From: Anaerotruncus sp. G3(2012)
Lineage (GTDB): Bacteria; Bacillota; Clostridia; Oscillospirales; Ruminococcaceae
Assembly: GCF_000403395.2 (NCBI RefSeq)
Contig: NZ_KE159674.1
Span: 283,655-347,654 of the forward strand
Length of the DNA stretch: 64,000 bases
Direction: 5' to 3'
Shown: piece by piece, positions 38,568-47,885 of the stretch
How positions within the stretch are numbered: position 1 is the stretch's first letter
Layout: every line of letters starts with the position of its first letter
Notes under the pieces: model-generated
Database searches by the model: none
What the model was told of the DNA's origin: nothing
What the model saw: only the letters and a program-made list of their open reading frames with translations
Made by a program: the position numbers and the translations under genes

Positions 38568-39278
38568 GTGGAGAGCGTACAGCTTTTAGCGATTGACAAA
38601 AATGAAACCTACTCAGAAAAAGTATATCGACAGTTGAAACAGCTCATTGTGACCAATCAGATCAAACCAGGAGAGGCTCTGAATGAGCGGGAGCTGGCGG
38701 ATTCTTTGGCTGTAAGCAGGACCCCGATCCGGGATGCATTGAGAACGTTGGAACAGGAAGGCTGGATTGCCAAGAAAGGCAAACAGAAGGTGATCAGCCT
38801 GTTGACTTGGAAAACGGTGCAGGAGCTTTTGGAAATTCGTCTTCCGTTGGAACTGATGTCCTATGATTTGGCGATCAAAAAGATCACAGAACAGGATATT
38901 GAGATGCTCCAGAATTTGACAGACGAAATGCGTGTAACAACCAAAGCAATAGACCCGGCCGAATATTATGAGTTGATGACAAAGGACATCGAAGTTCATA
39001 TTCAGATCGCCCGCATCTCCAAAAATACCAAGGTGATTCAGATGATTTCTGATCTGGGAGACCAACTCATCCGGACTTCGGTGCTTTCGCTCCAATATGG
39101 AGATCTGCCGATTGAAGAATATCCCAGCAGGCATATGCGCTTGCTGGAGTGTCTGAGAAAAAAGGACTACGATGTGGGAAGGGAAACTCTGAAAGAACAT
39201 ATTGCTACCTGGGAAAGCCATCTAAAAAAGATTCCCAATATTTTGAGGGTAGATCACGAAGAAAACCTGATCTTTTGA
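38568..39278 (+). CDS. GntR-family transcription regulator (FadR/FCD subfamily)
   Basis: 236 residues from GTG behind GGAGGG. The N-terminal winged helix (VYRQLKQLIVTNQIKPGEALNERELADSLAVSRTPIRDALRTLE) is followed by an all-helical FCD ligand domain (about 85-220) with metal-binding-type histidines such as H141 and H185. FCD regulators usually sense organic acids. GGTATACC palindromes flank the gene on both sides, pointing to control of itself and of the TRAP operon. Confidence 0.9.
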   Translation: MESVQLLAIDKNETYSEKVYRQLKQLIVTNQIKPGEALNERELADSLAVSRTPIRDALRTLEQEGWIAKKGKQKVISLLTWKTVQELLEIRLPLELMSYDLAIKKITEQDIEMLQNLTDEMRVTTKAIDPAEYYELMTKDIEVHIQIARISKNTKVIQMISDLGDQLIRTSVLSLQYGDLPIEEYPSRHMRLLECLRKKDYDVGRETLKEHIATWESHLKKIPNILRVDHEENLIF

Positions 39279-39399
39279 AGACCGAGCGTTCTTACCATAA
39301 AAGTTTAAAAATTTTCGTGAAAGATAACAAAAAGAGAATCAAGTAAAAGAAATAGCTTGTATTATTTTTTGAAATATGGTACATTATTGATGTGGTTTT

Positions 39400-39488
39400 G
39401 GTATACCGAATTCGAAATATCATCCTTAGAGGGAATGGATATAAGTATTTGCCAAAGAGAGGAGGTTTTCGCTATATTTTGGTATACC
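39400..39488 (+). promoter_or_regulatory. two GGTATACC operators before the TRAP operon
   Basis: GGTATACC at 39400-39407 (within TTTTGGTATACCGAA) and 39481-39488 (within TTTTGGTATACCAAA). Their centres are 81 bases apart. A related half-matching ATGGTACATT is at 39376. They match the sites in front of the GntR gene. The 39279-39553 gap has no gene. Confidence 0.75.
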
Positions 39489-39553
39489 AAATACAATATG
39501 CAGAATACTAGATGGGTAAACTGAAGAAACTATGGAAGAAAAGGAGATTCGAA

Positions 39554-40606
39554 ATGAAAAAGATTCTTGCATTAGGTCTTGCCCTGTCTCTCACTTTGGG
39601 GCTCGCTGGTTGTTCCAGTGGTTCCTCCACCCCGTCCAGCAGCGGTTCCACATCTGGAGCGCCCGCTTCCAGCGCGGCTGCCGAAGAAGAAAAGTCCTAT
39701 ACGCTGAAGTTCAGCGACCAGAACGCAGAGGGTACCCCGGTCATTACCTGGGCGCAGAAGTTTGCCGAGCTGTTGAATGAAAAAACTGATGGAACCCTGA
39801 CAGTAGAGATTTATCCCAACGCTTCACTGGCTGCCTACGATATGGAGCCGCTGCAGAGCGGGATTTGTGACTTTACTCAGTATGTACCGTCTTCCGCATC
39901 TGACCTGGACTCCCGGCTGGGTGCCTTCGATGCTCCTTATCTGTATGAGAACGAGGCGCACCGCCAAGCGACCTTTGATTATCGCAGTGAGCCGATGAAG
40001 ACAATCAATGAAAGTCTGAAAGACAGTAACGCAATTCTGCTGGGTTCCTTCTGCTCCGGTTACAGACAGGTGACCTGCAACTTTGAGATCAAGACGCTGG
40101 ACGATATGAAAGGTGCCAAAATCCGTGTTGTTCCCAGCGACCTGTATCTGCAGCTGTTCCAGGCTTTTGGCGCGGCGGCAACCCCAATGAACTTCTCGGA
40201 AGTATCCACCGCTCTGATCACCAACGTAATCGACGGCCAGGAAAATCCTCTGAGCGTTATCTGCACCAACTCCCTGTACGAAATTCAGAAGTATCTGGTC
40301 ATGACCAACCACATGCCGACAAACCACGGCCTTTGGATGAACTACAACACCTACAGCAAGCTCTCTGAGCGTCAGCAGCAGGCATGTTGGGATGCAGCAT
40401 ATGAGGCTTCCATTTGGATGGATGGGCAGATCGCTGAGGCTGAGGAAGAGTACAAGCAGACCTGCATTGATAATGGTATGACGGTCATCGACGAAGAGAG
40501 CGGTCTGGACATTGCAGCGTTTCAGGCAGCAGGTATGACCATGTACGATGCCTTTGCAGAGGATTGGGGCGATATGGTAGATCTCATCAAATCGGTTCAG
40601 CACTGA
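39554..40606 (+). CDS. TRAP transporter solute-binding lipoprotein (DctP family)
   Basis: 350 residues from the ATG after AAGGAG. A lipoprotein signal has its lipobox LAGC with Cys20, followed by a Ser-rich linker. The DctP fold shows KIRVVPSDLYLQLFQAFGAAATPM, where the arginine normally holds the carboxylate of the ligand. This suggests an organic acid rather than an amine as substrate. It is the first of a three-gene transporter behind GntR operators. Confidence 0.92.
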   Translation: MKKILALGLALSLTLGLAGCSSGSSTPSSSGSTSGAPASSAAAEEEKSYTLKFSDQNAEGTPVITWAQKFAELLNEKTDGTLTVEIYPNASLAAYDMEPLQSGICDFTQYVPSSASDLDSRLGAFDAPYLYENEAHRQATFDYRSEPMKTINESLKDSNAILLGSFCSGYRQVTCNFEIKTLDDMKGAKIRVVPSDLYLQLFQAFGAAATPMNFSEVSTALITNVIDGQENPLSVICTNSLYEIQKYLVMTNHMPTNHGLWMNYNTYSKLSERQQQACWDAAYEASIWMDGQIAEAEEEYKQTCIDNGMTVIDEESGLDIAAFQAAGMTMYDAFAEDWGDMVDLIKSVQH

Positions 40607-40639
40607 TGAATCTGAGAACAGACAGATGGGAGAACTATT

Positions 40640-41116
40640 ATGGCAAGTAAACTATGGAATTATGCAAGGAAAATAGTAACCAGCATTTCCGGATTGTCCT
40701 GCCTGATGATTGGCTTTTGCATCATCGCACAAATATTCTGCCGTTTCTTTTTGGGGATCGCATTGACATGGAGCGAAGAGATTGCACAGGTTGGCATGAT
40801 TTTGATGGTCTTTCTGGCACTGGCAGAGGTCGAGTCCGGAGATGAGCACCTGAAGGTAGAGATTTTATTTTCTGTCTTTCCGAAACTGTCCTTCGGCATG
40901 ACAATGGTAGGTAAGCTGCTGACGCTGGTCTATAGCGGTATCATCCTTTACAGCGGCTGTTTGATGCTTCCTTCAGTTCAGCGCACGCTGGCAAAAGCAA
41001 GCAAGTTTCCGATCCGCTATCTGTATTATGCCATGCTGCTCGGCATCCTGTTCTGGATGATTCAGACGGTCATCAACATGGTAAAAATGGTGAAGGAGAG
41101 GGGGGCTCAGAAGTGA
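40640..41116 (+). CDS. TRAP transporter small membrane subunit (DctQ family)
   Basis: 158 residues with four transmembrane helices and the family pattern ALTWSEEIAQVGMILMVFLA. It partners with the large subunit, whose start overlaps its end by four bases. Confidence 0.9.
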   Translation: MASKLWNYARKIVTSISGLSCLMIGFCIIAQIFCRFFLGIALTWSEEIAQVGMILMVFLALAEVESGDEHLKVEILFSVFPKLSFGMTMVGKLLTLVYSGIILYSGCLMLPSVQRTLAKASKFPIRYLYYAMLLGILFWMIQTVINMVKMVKERGAQK

Positions 41117-42402
41117 TCGCAGCGTTGTTGATTGGGTTTGTCGTCCTGTTGGGCGTCGGTGCACCGATTGTAGTGGCTATGGGCCTGCCCGCCGCATTTT
41201 ACTTTATCGCGACCGGCACCACCTTGTCTACTATTACTTATTCGTTTTATCAGTCTTTGTATAGCTTTAACATGTTGGCAGTGGCGATGTTCCTGTTGAT
41301 GGGCAATCTGGTTACCGAATTTGGCGAGACCGAGCGAGCCTTCCGTTTTGCCCGCACAATATCAAGAGGGAAAAAAGGCTATTCGTCCAAGATCGCGGTC
41401 ATCTTGAACCTGATTTTTGCAGGCATGTCCGGAGCGTCGATCTCCGCTGTTTGTGGGCTTGGCCCCATGATGGTAGAGGAGATGGACGGCGAGGGGTATG
41501 ATCGGGGCTATGCCTCTGCCATGACGATCGCAGCCAGTACGGTCGGGCCGGTATTCCCGCCCAGTATCCCACTGGTTCTGTATGCCACCATTGCCAGTAT
41601 ATCCAGCACGAAGTCCCTGTTGTCCGGGCTCGTTCCTGGTGTAGTGCTGAGCGGCTGTCTGTTTGTATGGGTTCTGTTTACCCACAAAAATCACTTCAAC
41701 CATGAGCCTATTCCGCGCCCGGAAGAAACTGAGACGACAAGCAAGCTGTTTTTGGATGCGTTCCCCATTATGCTGGCACCGGTGCTGATCCTAATCACCA
41801 TGCTGATGGGGGTGTTCAGCCCCGGCGAAACCGGCGCGATGGCGGCTCTTTACATGATTGCACTGGGAATCCTGCACAGGACCTTTACTTTCAAGGGATT
41901 ATGGAATTCGGTTTGGAGCACGATTAAGTCCTGCTCTTCCATCCTGATTCTGCTGGTGGCTGGCGGTACCTTTACAAAGGCGCTCATGCTCGAAAAACTC
42001 CCTGATCGAATCATGTCGCTGCTTGGCGGCGCAATGGAGCATCCTTTTGTTGTCCTGCTGATTATTAACTTTGTGCTGCTGATTATGGGGATGTTCATGG
42101 AGAGCAACAGTGCACTGATTCTGGCGGCTCCAATCATTCTTCAGATCACCAATATGTTGGGCTTTGACCCGCTGCACATTGGCGTCATGATCGTGCTGAA
42201 TTTGATGATTGGCCTGTCGACCCCTCCTTTCGGACTCTGCATCTATGCGGTAGCCCGTGTTGCAAAAGTTCCGTCGGAAAGTGTAATCCGCAATGTGGTT
42301 CCTCTTTATATTCCGCTGGGAGTAGCGCTGATGGCGGTGACTTTTATCCCTGCGTTGAGCACTTGGCTGCCTAACTTTGTATTTTCCACATTCCTGGCAT
42401 AA
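41113..42402 (+). CDS. TRAP transporter large membrane subunit (DctM family)
   Basis: 429 residues, 11 to 12 helices. Motifs include SGASISAVCGLGPMM, AASTVGPVFPPSIPLV, and GLSTPPFGLCIYA. It starts with GTG overlapping dctQ. It forms the sodium-coupled import channel. Confidence 0.93.
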   Translation: MIAALLIGFVVLLGVGAPIVVAMGLPAAFYFIATGTTLSTITYSFYQSLYSFNMLAVAMFLLMGNLVTEFGETERAFRFARTISRGKKGYSSKIAVILNLIFAGMSGASISAVCGLGPMMVEEMDGEGYDRGYASAMTIAASTVGPVFPPSIPLVLYATIASISSTKSLLSGLVPGVVLSGCLFVWVLFTHKNHFNHEPIPRPEETETTSKLFLDAFPIMLAPVLILITMLMGVFSPGETGAMAALYMIALGILHRTFTFKGLWNSVWSTIKSCSSILILLVAGGTFTKALMLEKLPDRIMSLLGGAMEHPFVVLLIINFVLLIMGMFMESNSALILAAPIILQITNMLGFDPLHIGVMIVLNLMIGLSTPPFGLCIYAVARVAKVPSESVIRNVVPLYIPLGVALMAVTFIPALSTWLPNFVFSTFLA

Positions 42403-42458
42403 AGCCGGGACGGTATGAATAACAACAATAAGATTGATGATTGCAGGAGGTATTTTTT

Positions 42459-43124
42459 ATGGATCTCGAGAAACTGTTTGAACGTGCACTGAAAACCGAT
42501 CCCGCACAGATTGGACACCATGTTCAGGGTGGCTTTATGGATGCCAGCATCAAGCCAATCAGCGAGGACATCAAGATGATTGGCCCGGCTTTCACCATCC
42601 GCCTGCCTGGAAACGACAATGCGATGCTCTACTACGCCATGAAGCGTGCACCCAAAGGATCTGTGGTTGTGATCGACCGCATGGGTGACAAACGTGTGGC
42701 CTGTGTAGGTGAAATGGTTGTACAGGCTGCCCGCAGCCTTGGATTGGCAGGTATTGTAGTAGACGGCCCCAACACGGATACCCGTCCGATCAAAGCGATG
42801 GGCTTCCCGCTGTTCTCCACAGGGCGCGCTGCTGTCACCAACACCCTAAAAGGGATTGATGGAGAATACAATGTCCCTGTTAACTGTGGTGGGGCGGTTG
42901 TTTGCCCTGGTGACATCGTTTATGGAGATGTGGATGGCGTTATTGTAGCTCCAGCAGAGCGCTTCGAAGAACTGGTTGAGAAAGCGGAGGCCGCTGACCG
43001 CAACGAAGTCCTGTGGAGAAAGAGCTTTGCGGAAGGTAAATATCTGTCCGATCTGGTCAACTTCGATCGTCTGGTGGAAGAAGGCGTCAAGGGGAAGATC
43101 GGGGAACTGATGAAAGTAGACTAA
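42459..43124 (+). CDS. RraA-like / HMG aldolase-fold protein
   Basis: 221 residues from the ATG after GGAGG. The C-terminal pattern VNCGGAVVCPGDIVYGDVDGVIVAP is characteristic. The usual catalytic Gly...Arg-Asp of HMG/CHA aldolases appears as DGPNTDTRPI, so the arginine just before the aspartate is missing. It may therefore have another activity, for example decarboxylation, or a shifted arginine. It sits in the TRAP operon. Confidence 0.8.
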   Translation: MDLEKLFERALKTDPAQIGHHVQGGFMDASIKPISEDIKMIGPAFTIRLPGNDNAMLYYAMKRAPKGSVVVIDRMGDKRVACVGEMVVQAARSLGLAGIVVDGPNTDTRPIKAMGFPLFSTGRAAVTNTLKGIDGEYNVPVNCGGAVVCPGDIVYGDVDGVIVAPAERFEELVEKAEAADRNEVLWRKSFAEGKYLSDLVNFDRLVEEGVKGKIGELMKVD

Positions 43125-43144
43125 TTTCTGAAGGAGGATTTTTT

Positions 43145-43963
43145 GTGCAGCGTCAAAGCACCTTTGTGATGGCTCAAATGGCTTCGGAAGGGTCGCCCGA
43201 GGTCAACCTGGAAAAGGCAAAAAAGGCGATCGAGAAAGCCGTATCTCTATACCATCCCGATGTGGTGATCTTTCCCGAACTCTATATGAGCCTTTTTCCC
43301 TCTGGAACCGCTCATGAGATTGCCCTCGCAACCGCTCAACCGCTGGATGGCCCGTTTGTTATCCAGATGCGCGAGCAAGCCCGTCAGCATGGGATCTGGC
43401 TGATTTTCGGCATGAACGAGGCGGTAGAGGCATCGGACGATCATCGCAATTACAATACCACTTTGGTAATCAATTCGGAAGGGGAGATCGTCTCCACCTA
43501 CCGCAAAACCCACCTTTATGACGCTTTTGGCTATAAGGAGTCGGACACCATCAAAGCTGGAGACCGGTTCTTTGAGCCTATCGAAACACCCTTTGGAAAA
43601 ATCGGGCTGTTTGTATGCTACGAGGTTCGTTTCCCAGAGGTTGCCCGCTATCAGCGCTCTAAGGGTGCTGACATCATTGTGATGCCCACAGCCTGGATGG
43701 CAGGTAAACTGAAAAGCCACCATTTCCGCACCTTGATTACCGCACGTGCAATTGAAAATACGGTTTATATGCTGGCCTGTGACCAGTGTAATGCAGACAC
43801 GATTGGAGAGAGTGTAGCGGTGGATCCGATGGGTGTCCCCATCGCCAGCGGCGGTGAAGCCGAAGAACTGCTGGTGGCTCGTATTGATCTGGACCGAGTA
43901 GAGGCCGTACGCGCAAAGCTGCCCGCTTACAAGGATCGCAGACCCGAGTTATATACCATTTAA
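43145..43963 (+). CDS. carbon-nitrogen hydrolase (nitrilase superfamily, omega-amidase-like)
   Basis: 272 residues starting at GTG. The Glu-Lys-Cys triad is visible: VVIFPELYMS, STYRKTHLYD and GLFVCYEVRFPE. The CYEVRFPE form resembles omega-amidases, which hydrolyse terminal amides of dicarboxylic acids. The gene is last in the TRAP/RraA cluster and lies immediately before the ethanolamine operon. The substrate may be an imported amide; that is inference. Confidence 0.88.
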   Translation: MQRQSTFVMAQMASEGSPEVNLEKAKKAIEKAVSLYHPDVVIFPELYMSLFPSGTAHEIALATAQPLDGPFVIQMREQARQHGIWLIFGMNEAVEASDDHRNYNTTLVINSEGEIVSTYRKTHLYDAFGYKESDTIKAGDRFFEPIETPFGKIGLFVCYEVRFPEVARYQRSKGADIIVMPTAWMAGKLKSHHFRTLITARAIENTVYMLACDQCNADTIGESVAVDPMGVPIASGGEAEELLVARIDLDRVEAVRAKLPAYKDRRPELYTI

Positions 43964-44016
43964 CCGCGGACTGACAACTTACAAGGTTTCTTCTTCCTTT
44001 TCTCTTTATCAGTTGC

Positions 44017-44096
44017 CGCACAAAGGGCATTTCCATGCCCTTTGTGCGCATAGTCAAGCATATTCAGGAAATTTGTGAATGCGTTTGGCTATGCGC
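44017..44096 (+). other. stem-loops in the eutA leader
   Basis: A perfect 13-bp hairpin, CGCACAAAGGGCA with its complement and a six-base TTTCCA loop (44017-44048), overlaps by three bases a second possible stem GCGCATAG (44046-44053) with CTATGCGC (44089-44096). No T-run follows. The loop lacks the A1/G4 pattern of ANTAR (EutV) targets. Confidence 0.5.
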
Positions 44097-44120
44097 ATGT
44101 TGTCTGGGGAGGTGTTGAAG

Positions 44121-45551
44121 ATGGCGTCTGAGGAGATGCTGAGCGTGGGGATCGATATCGGGACCTCTACGACACAGGTCATCTTCAGCAAGCTGACGAT
44201 GGAGAACACGGCCAGCTATTTCTCTGTACCACGGGTATCCATTGTAGACAAGGAGCTGGTCTATCAAAGCAGAATCTACCGCACCCCGCTCCGGGACCGC
44301 ATTTTTCTGGATGGGGAGGGCATCGGCGAGATTGTTGCAAAAGAATTTGACAGCGCAGGGGTTTCTCCGTCGGACACCCGGACAGGCGCCGTCATCATCA
44401 CAGGGGAATCCGCCCGAAAAGAGAATGCTGCGATTGTTCTGGAGCAGTTAAGCTGGTTTGCAGGGGAGTTTGTCGTGTCCACAGCAGGCCCCGATCTGGA
44501 GGCAATCGTGGCCGGAAAGGGCAGTGGGGCACAGCAATACGCAAAAGTAAATGGCTGTTACACCGCGAATCTGGATATCGGAGGGGGGACAAGCAACATT
44601 GTCCTGTTTGCTCCGGATGGACGCACAGTAGCAAAAGGCTGTCTGGATATCGGGGGCAGACAGATTTGCCTGTCCAGCGAATGGACAGTGACTTATTGCA
44701 GTCCAAGTGCCCGCTGCATCGCGGAAAGTCTGGGGCTGCAGCTATCGGAAGGGCTTCCGGCTTCGCCTGTGGATGTCCGGCAGGTCTGCCAGAGGATGGC
44801 ACAGCTGCTGGAACAGCTGCTGCTGGGAGAGGAATCTCCGCTCTTACATAAGATACAGACTGCTGGCAGCAGCCAGTTCGTGCCGCCCTATCCGGTGCAG
44901 GCGGTGTGCTTTTCCGGCGGTGTGGCAGACTGTATCCGTCACAGCGGCCAGGATGCACTTCAGTATGGGGACATTGGTGTCCTGCTGGGTCAGGCGATCC
45001 GTGAAAGCGGCCTGTTCCAGCGGTTCCGGATGGTGGATGCCCAGGAGACGATTCGCGCAACTGTGGTGGGGGCGGGCAGTTATACGACCAGTGTATCGGG
45101 CAGTACCATCACCTACGACCCCGATCTGCTTCCCCAGAAGAACCTGCCAGTGCTCAAGCTGACAGACCGGGAACAGACACGCTGCATCCAGGGAGACTGG
45201 ATGATTTTGCATGAGCGGATCGCGTGGTTTATGAAGCAGACCGACAGCCGACGTTTTTTGTTGGCATTGCCGGGCAAGGCGGATCCCTCGTATGAGGAAA
45301 TCAGACAGCTGGCAGATGCACTCTCACGAGCCTGTGAACAGGCGCTATATCCGGAGGAAGCGCTGTTTCTGGCAGTGGAACGGGATATGGCCAAAGCGCT
45401 TGGACAGCAGATTCGCCTTCGTTCCCCAAAAAGGGGATTGGTCGTGATCGACTCAGTGCAGCTGGAGCAGAACGATTATCTGGATATGGGACGCCCAGTA
45501 GTGGATGGCCTGGCCATACCAGTGGTCGTCAAAACATTGATTTTCGGATGA
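44121..45551 (+). CDS. eutA: ethanolamine ammonia-lyase reactivating factor
   Basis: 476 residues from the ATG with GGGGAGG ahead; an upstream in-frame ATG is unsupported. An actin/Hsp70-like ATPase fold is indicated by SVGIDIGTSTTQVIFS and LDIGGGTSNIVLF. It replaces damaged cobalamin on EutBC using ATP. It is the first gene of the microcompartment operon and overlaps the next frame. Confidence 0.95.
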   Translation: MASEEMLSVGIDIGTSTTQVIFSKLTMENTASYFSVPRVSIVDKELVYQSRIYRTPLRDRIFLDGEGIGEIVAKEFDSAGVSPSDTRTGAVIITGESARKENAAIVLEQLSWFAGEFVVSTAGPDLEAIVAGKGSGAQQYAKVNGCYTANLDIGGGTSNIVLFAPDGRTVAKGCLDIGGRQICLSSEWTVTYCSPSARCIAESLGLQLSEGLPASPVDVRQVCQRMAQLLEQLLLGEESPLLHKIQTAGSSQFVPPYPVQAVCFSGGVADCIRHSGQDALQYGDIGVLLGQAIRESGLFQRFRMVDAQETIRATVVGAGSYTTSVSGSTITYDPDLLPQKNLPVLKLTDREQTRCIQGDWMILHERIAWFMKQTDSRRFLLALPGKADPSYEEIRQLADALSRACEQALYPEEALFLAVERDMAKALGQQIRLRSPKRGLVVIDSVQLEQNDYLDMGRPVVDGLAIPVVVKTLIFG

Positions 45552-45565
45552 TGGAGGAACCCCCT

Positions 45566-46936
45566 ATGAGTTATCGGGTGCTGCTGTCAGGACAAAATTT
45601 TGTGTTTGACAGTGTAAAAGAGGTGCTGGCGAAAGCCAATGAAGAAAAATCCGGGGATACCCTGGCGGGTGTAGCTGCCAGATCGGATATGGAGCGCATT
45701 GCGGCCAAAGAAGCCTTATCAGATATGCTGTTGAAAGACCTGCGGGAAAATCCGGTTGTTCCATACGAGCAGGACGACGTGACAAGAATAAACCAAGACA
45801 GCTTGAATGAGGTGGTCTATGACCGGATCAAAGGCTGGACGGTGGCAGAGCTTCGCGAATGGATTCTGTCCAACGAGACAACCGAAAACCAGCTGCGGGA
45901 TATTTCCCGGGGATTGACTGCGGAAATGGTGGCGGGTACTGCCAAATTGATGAGCAATCTGGACCTGATTTATGCGGCATCCCGGCTCCAGGTTCCGGCC
46001 CGCTGCAACACCACCATCGGATTGCGTGGAACACTGGCTACCCGTCTCCAGCCCAACCATACCACCGACAGCGTGGAAGGGATCACTGCATCACTGTTTG
46101 AAGGGCTTAGTTACGGCTGCGGTGACGCTTTGATTGGTCTGAATCCGGTCAATGATACGGTATCCAGCCTGAGCGAGGTGCTCAAGCGGTTTGATGAAAT
46201 CAAAAACCGGTTCGAAATCCCCACCCAGATTTGTGTGCTGGGGCACATCACCACCCAGATCGAGGCGGTGAAAAACGGGGCGCCGACCGACCTGATCTTC
46301 CAGTCGATCGCGGGCAGCGAAAAGGGCAATCAGGCATTTGGTTTTACAACCGACACCGTTATAGAAGCGCAGGAATTGCTGCGCCGGCATGGGACCGGAG
46401 CTGGACCGAATGTGCTGTATTTTGAAACCGGGCAGGGCAGCGAACTCAGCTCGGACGCCCACTATGGAGCGGATCAGGTGACGATGGAGGCACGCTGTTA
46501 CGCCTATGCCCGGCAGTTCCGACCATTTATGGTCAATACGGTGGTCGGCTTTATCGGGCCGGAATATCTGTACGACAGCAGACAGGTCATTCGTGCAGGT
46601 CTCGAGGATCACTTTATGGGCAAGTTGTCCGGTGTGCCGATGGGGTGCGACTGCTGTTACACCAACCATATGTTGGCAGATCAGAACGATATTGAAAACC
46701 TGTCCCTCCTGTTGGGCGCAGCGGGAATCAACTATATTCTGGGGGTACCTACCAGTGATGACATTATGCTTAACTACCAGAGCAACGCCTATCATGATGT
46801 CGGAACCATCCGAAACATTCTTGGGAAGCGGCCGATTCCGGAGTTTGAGCAGTGGCTGGAAAAGATGGGGATTATGGAAGATGGGCGCCTGACCAGACGG
46901 GCAGGAGATCCCACTATTTTTACAAAAGGTAGGTGA
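45566..46936 (+). CDS. eutB: ethanolamine ammonia-lyase large subunit
   Basis: 456 residues, close to the usual 453, from the ATG after ATGGAGG. Typical stretches are PARCNTTIGLRGTLATRLQP, NPVNDTVSSLSEVLKRF and VPMGCDCCYTNHM. With EutC and adenosylcobalamin it splits ethanolamine into acetaldehyde and ammonia. It is the marker enzyme of the compartment. Confidence 0.98.
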   Translation: MSYRVLLSGQNFVFDSVKEVLAKANEEKSGDTLAGVAARSDMERIAAKEALSDMLLKDLRENPVVPYEQDDVTRINQDSLNEVVYDRIKGWTVAELREWILSNETTENQLRDISRGLTAEMVAGTAKLMSNLDLIYAASRLQVPARCNTTIGLRGTLATRLQPNHTTDSVEGITASLFEGLSYGCGDALIGLNPVNDTVSSLSEVLKRFDEIKNRFEIPTQICVLGHITTQIEAVKNGAPTDLIFQSIAGSEKGNQAFGFTTDTVIEAQELLRRHGTGAGPNVLYFETGQGSELSSDAHYGADQVTMEARCYAYARQFRPFMVNTVVGFIGPEYLYDSRQVIRAGLEDHFMGKLSGVPMGCDCCYTNHMLADQNDIENLSLLLGAAGINYILGVPTSDDIMLNYQSNAYHDVGTIRNILGKRPIPEFEQWLEKMGIMEDGRLTRRAGDPTIFTKGR

Positions 46937-46942
46937 GCGGGA

Positions 46943-47881
46943 TTGGAAGCACAAACGATGGAACGGATTGTACAGGAAGTGCTGGCAGAACTAACGGCGA
47001 ACCCCTCCTCCATCCAAACCAATGGAAAGGCTGGCTCTCCGGTACCACCTCCATTCCAGCCTCCTAGAAAGGAAAAATCTGCTTCACAGGCGGACGGGGG
47101 GAGAATGGTCTGCCAAGAGGCTGGAGTGGACATCACTTCACCCGATATAAAGGCCGTCCCGTTGTTAGAAGCCCCACAAGATCGAGAATCATTAGAGCGG
47201 ATGATGCGCAGCACTCCAGCGCGTATTGGGGTGGGGCGGGCAGGTCCTCGACTAAAGACACAGACGCTGCTGACCCTGCGGGCTGACCATGCGGCGGCTC
47301 GAGACGCCGTGATGATGGATGTACCGGAACAGCTACTGGAACGTCTGGGACTCTTTTCGGTGCAGACCTGCTGCACAAGCAAGGATCAGTTTTTGACCCG
47401 ACCAGATCTGGGGCGCCAGTTTTCCCTCGAGACGCTGGAAGAGATCAAACGGCGATGCAGAAAGAGCCCGGATGTGCAGATTTATACAAGCGACGGCTTG
47501 TCCTCTACTGCTATACAGGCAAATCTGGCTAATATCCTGCCGGTGTTGATGCAAGGTTTGGAAGCCAGAGGCTTGACAGTAGGCACACCGTTTTTTGTCC
47601 GGTTTGGCCGGGTGGCGGCGATGGACCATATCGCGCAGACTCTGGATGCCAAGGTGACCTGTGTGCTGTTGGGGGAGCGGCCCGGACTGGGGACAGCAGA
47701 GAGCATGAGCGCCTATCTGGCCTATCGGGCCACAGTAGGAATGCCCGAGGCTCGACGCACAGTGGTATCGAATATCCATCGGAACGGCATTTCCGCCGTG
47801 GAAGCGGGGGCCTATCTCTGTGATGTGATTGAGATGATATTGAAAGCAAAAGCCAGCGGCGTAGACCTGCGGAAAGGATGA
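46943..47881 (+). CDS. eutC: ethanolamine ammonia-lyase small subunit
   Basis: 312 residues, starting at TTG. The N-terminus has an amphipathic helix TMERIVQEVLAELTAN followed by a Pro-rich linker, the pattern of an encapsulation peptide. The core has ARIGVGRAGPRLKTQTLLTLRAD and contacts for cobalamin (LGERPGLGTAESMSAYLAY). It joins EutB to form the holoenzyme. Confidence 0.97.
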   Translation: MEAQTMERIVQEVLAELTANPSSIQTNGKAGSPVPPPFQPPRKEKSASQADGGRMVCQEAGVDITSPDIKAVPLLEAPQDRESLERMMRSTPARIGVGRAGPRLKTQTLLTLRADHAAARDAVMMDVPEQLLERLGLFSVQTCCTSKDQFLTRPDLGRQFSLETLEEIKRRCRKSPDVQIYTSDGLSSTAIQANLANILPVLMQGLEARGLTVGTPFFVRFGRVAAMDHIAQTLDAKVTCVLLGERPGLGTAESMSAYLAYRATVGMPEARRTVVSNIHRNGISAVEAGAYLCDVIEMILKAKASGVDLRKG

Positions 47882-47885
47882 GAAG

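Noticed and set aside
39361..39420. standard promoter for the TRAP operon
   Set aside because: TTGAAA at 39369 has no fitting -10 at normal spacing; the promoter could not be placed with confidence.
44017..44048. ANTAR (EutV) antitermination hairpin before eutA
   Set aside because: The six-base loop TTTCCA lacks the A1 and G4 signature, only one such hairpin exists, and no terminator follows.
46091..46954. 287-codon minus-strand frame opposite eutB
   Set aside because: Lies wholly over eutB, with no domain pattern.
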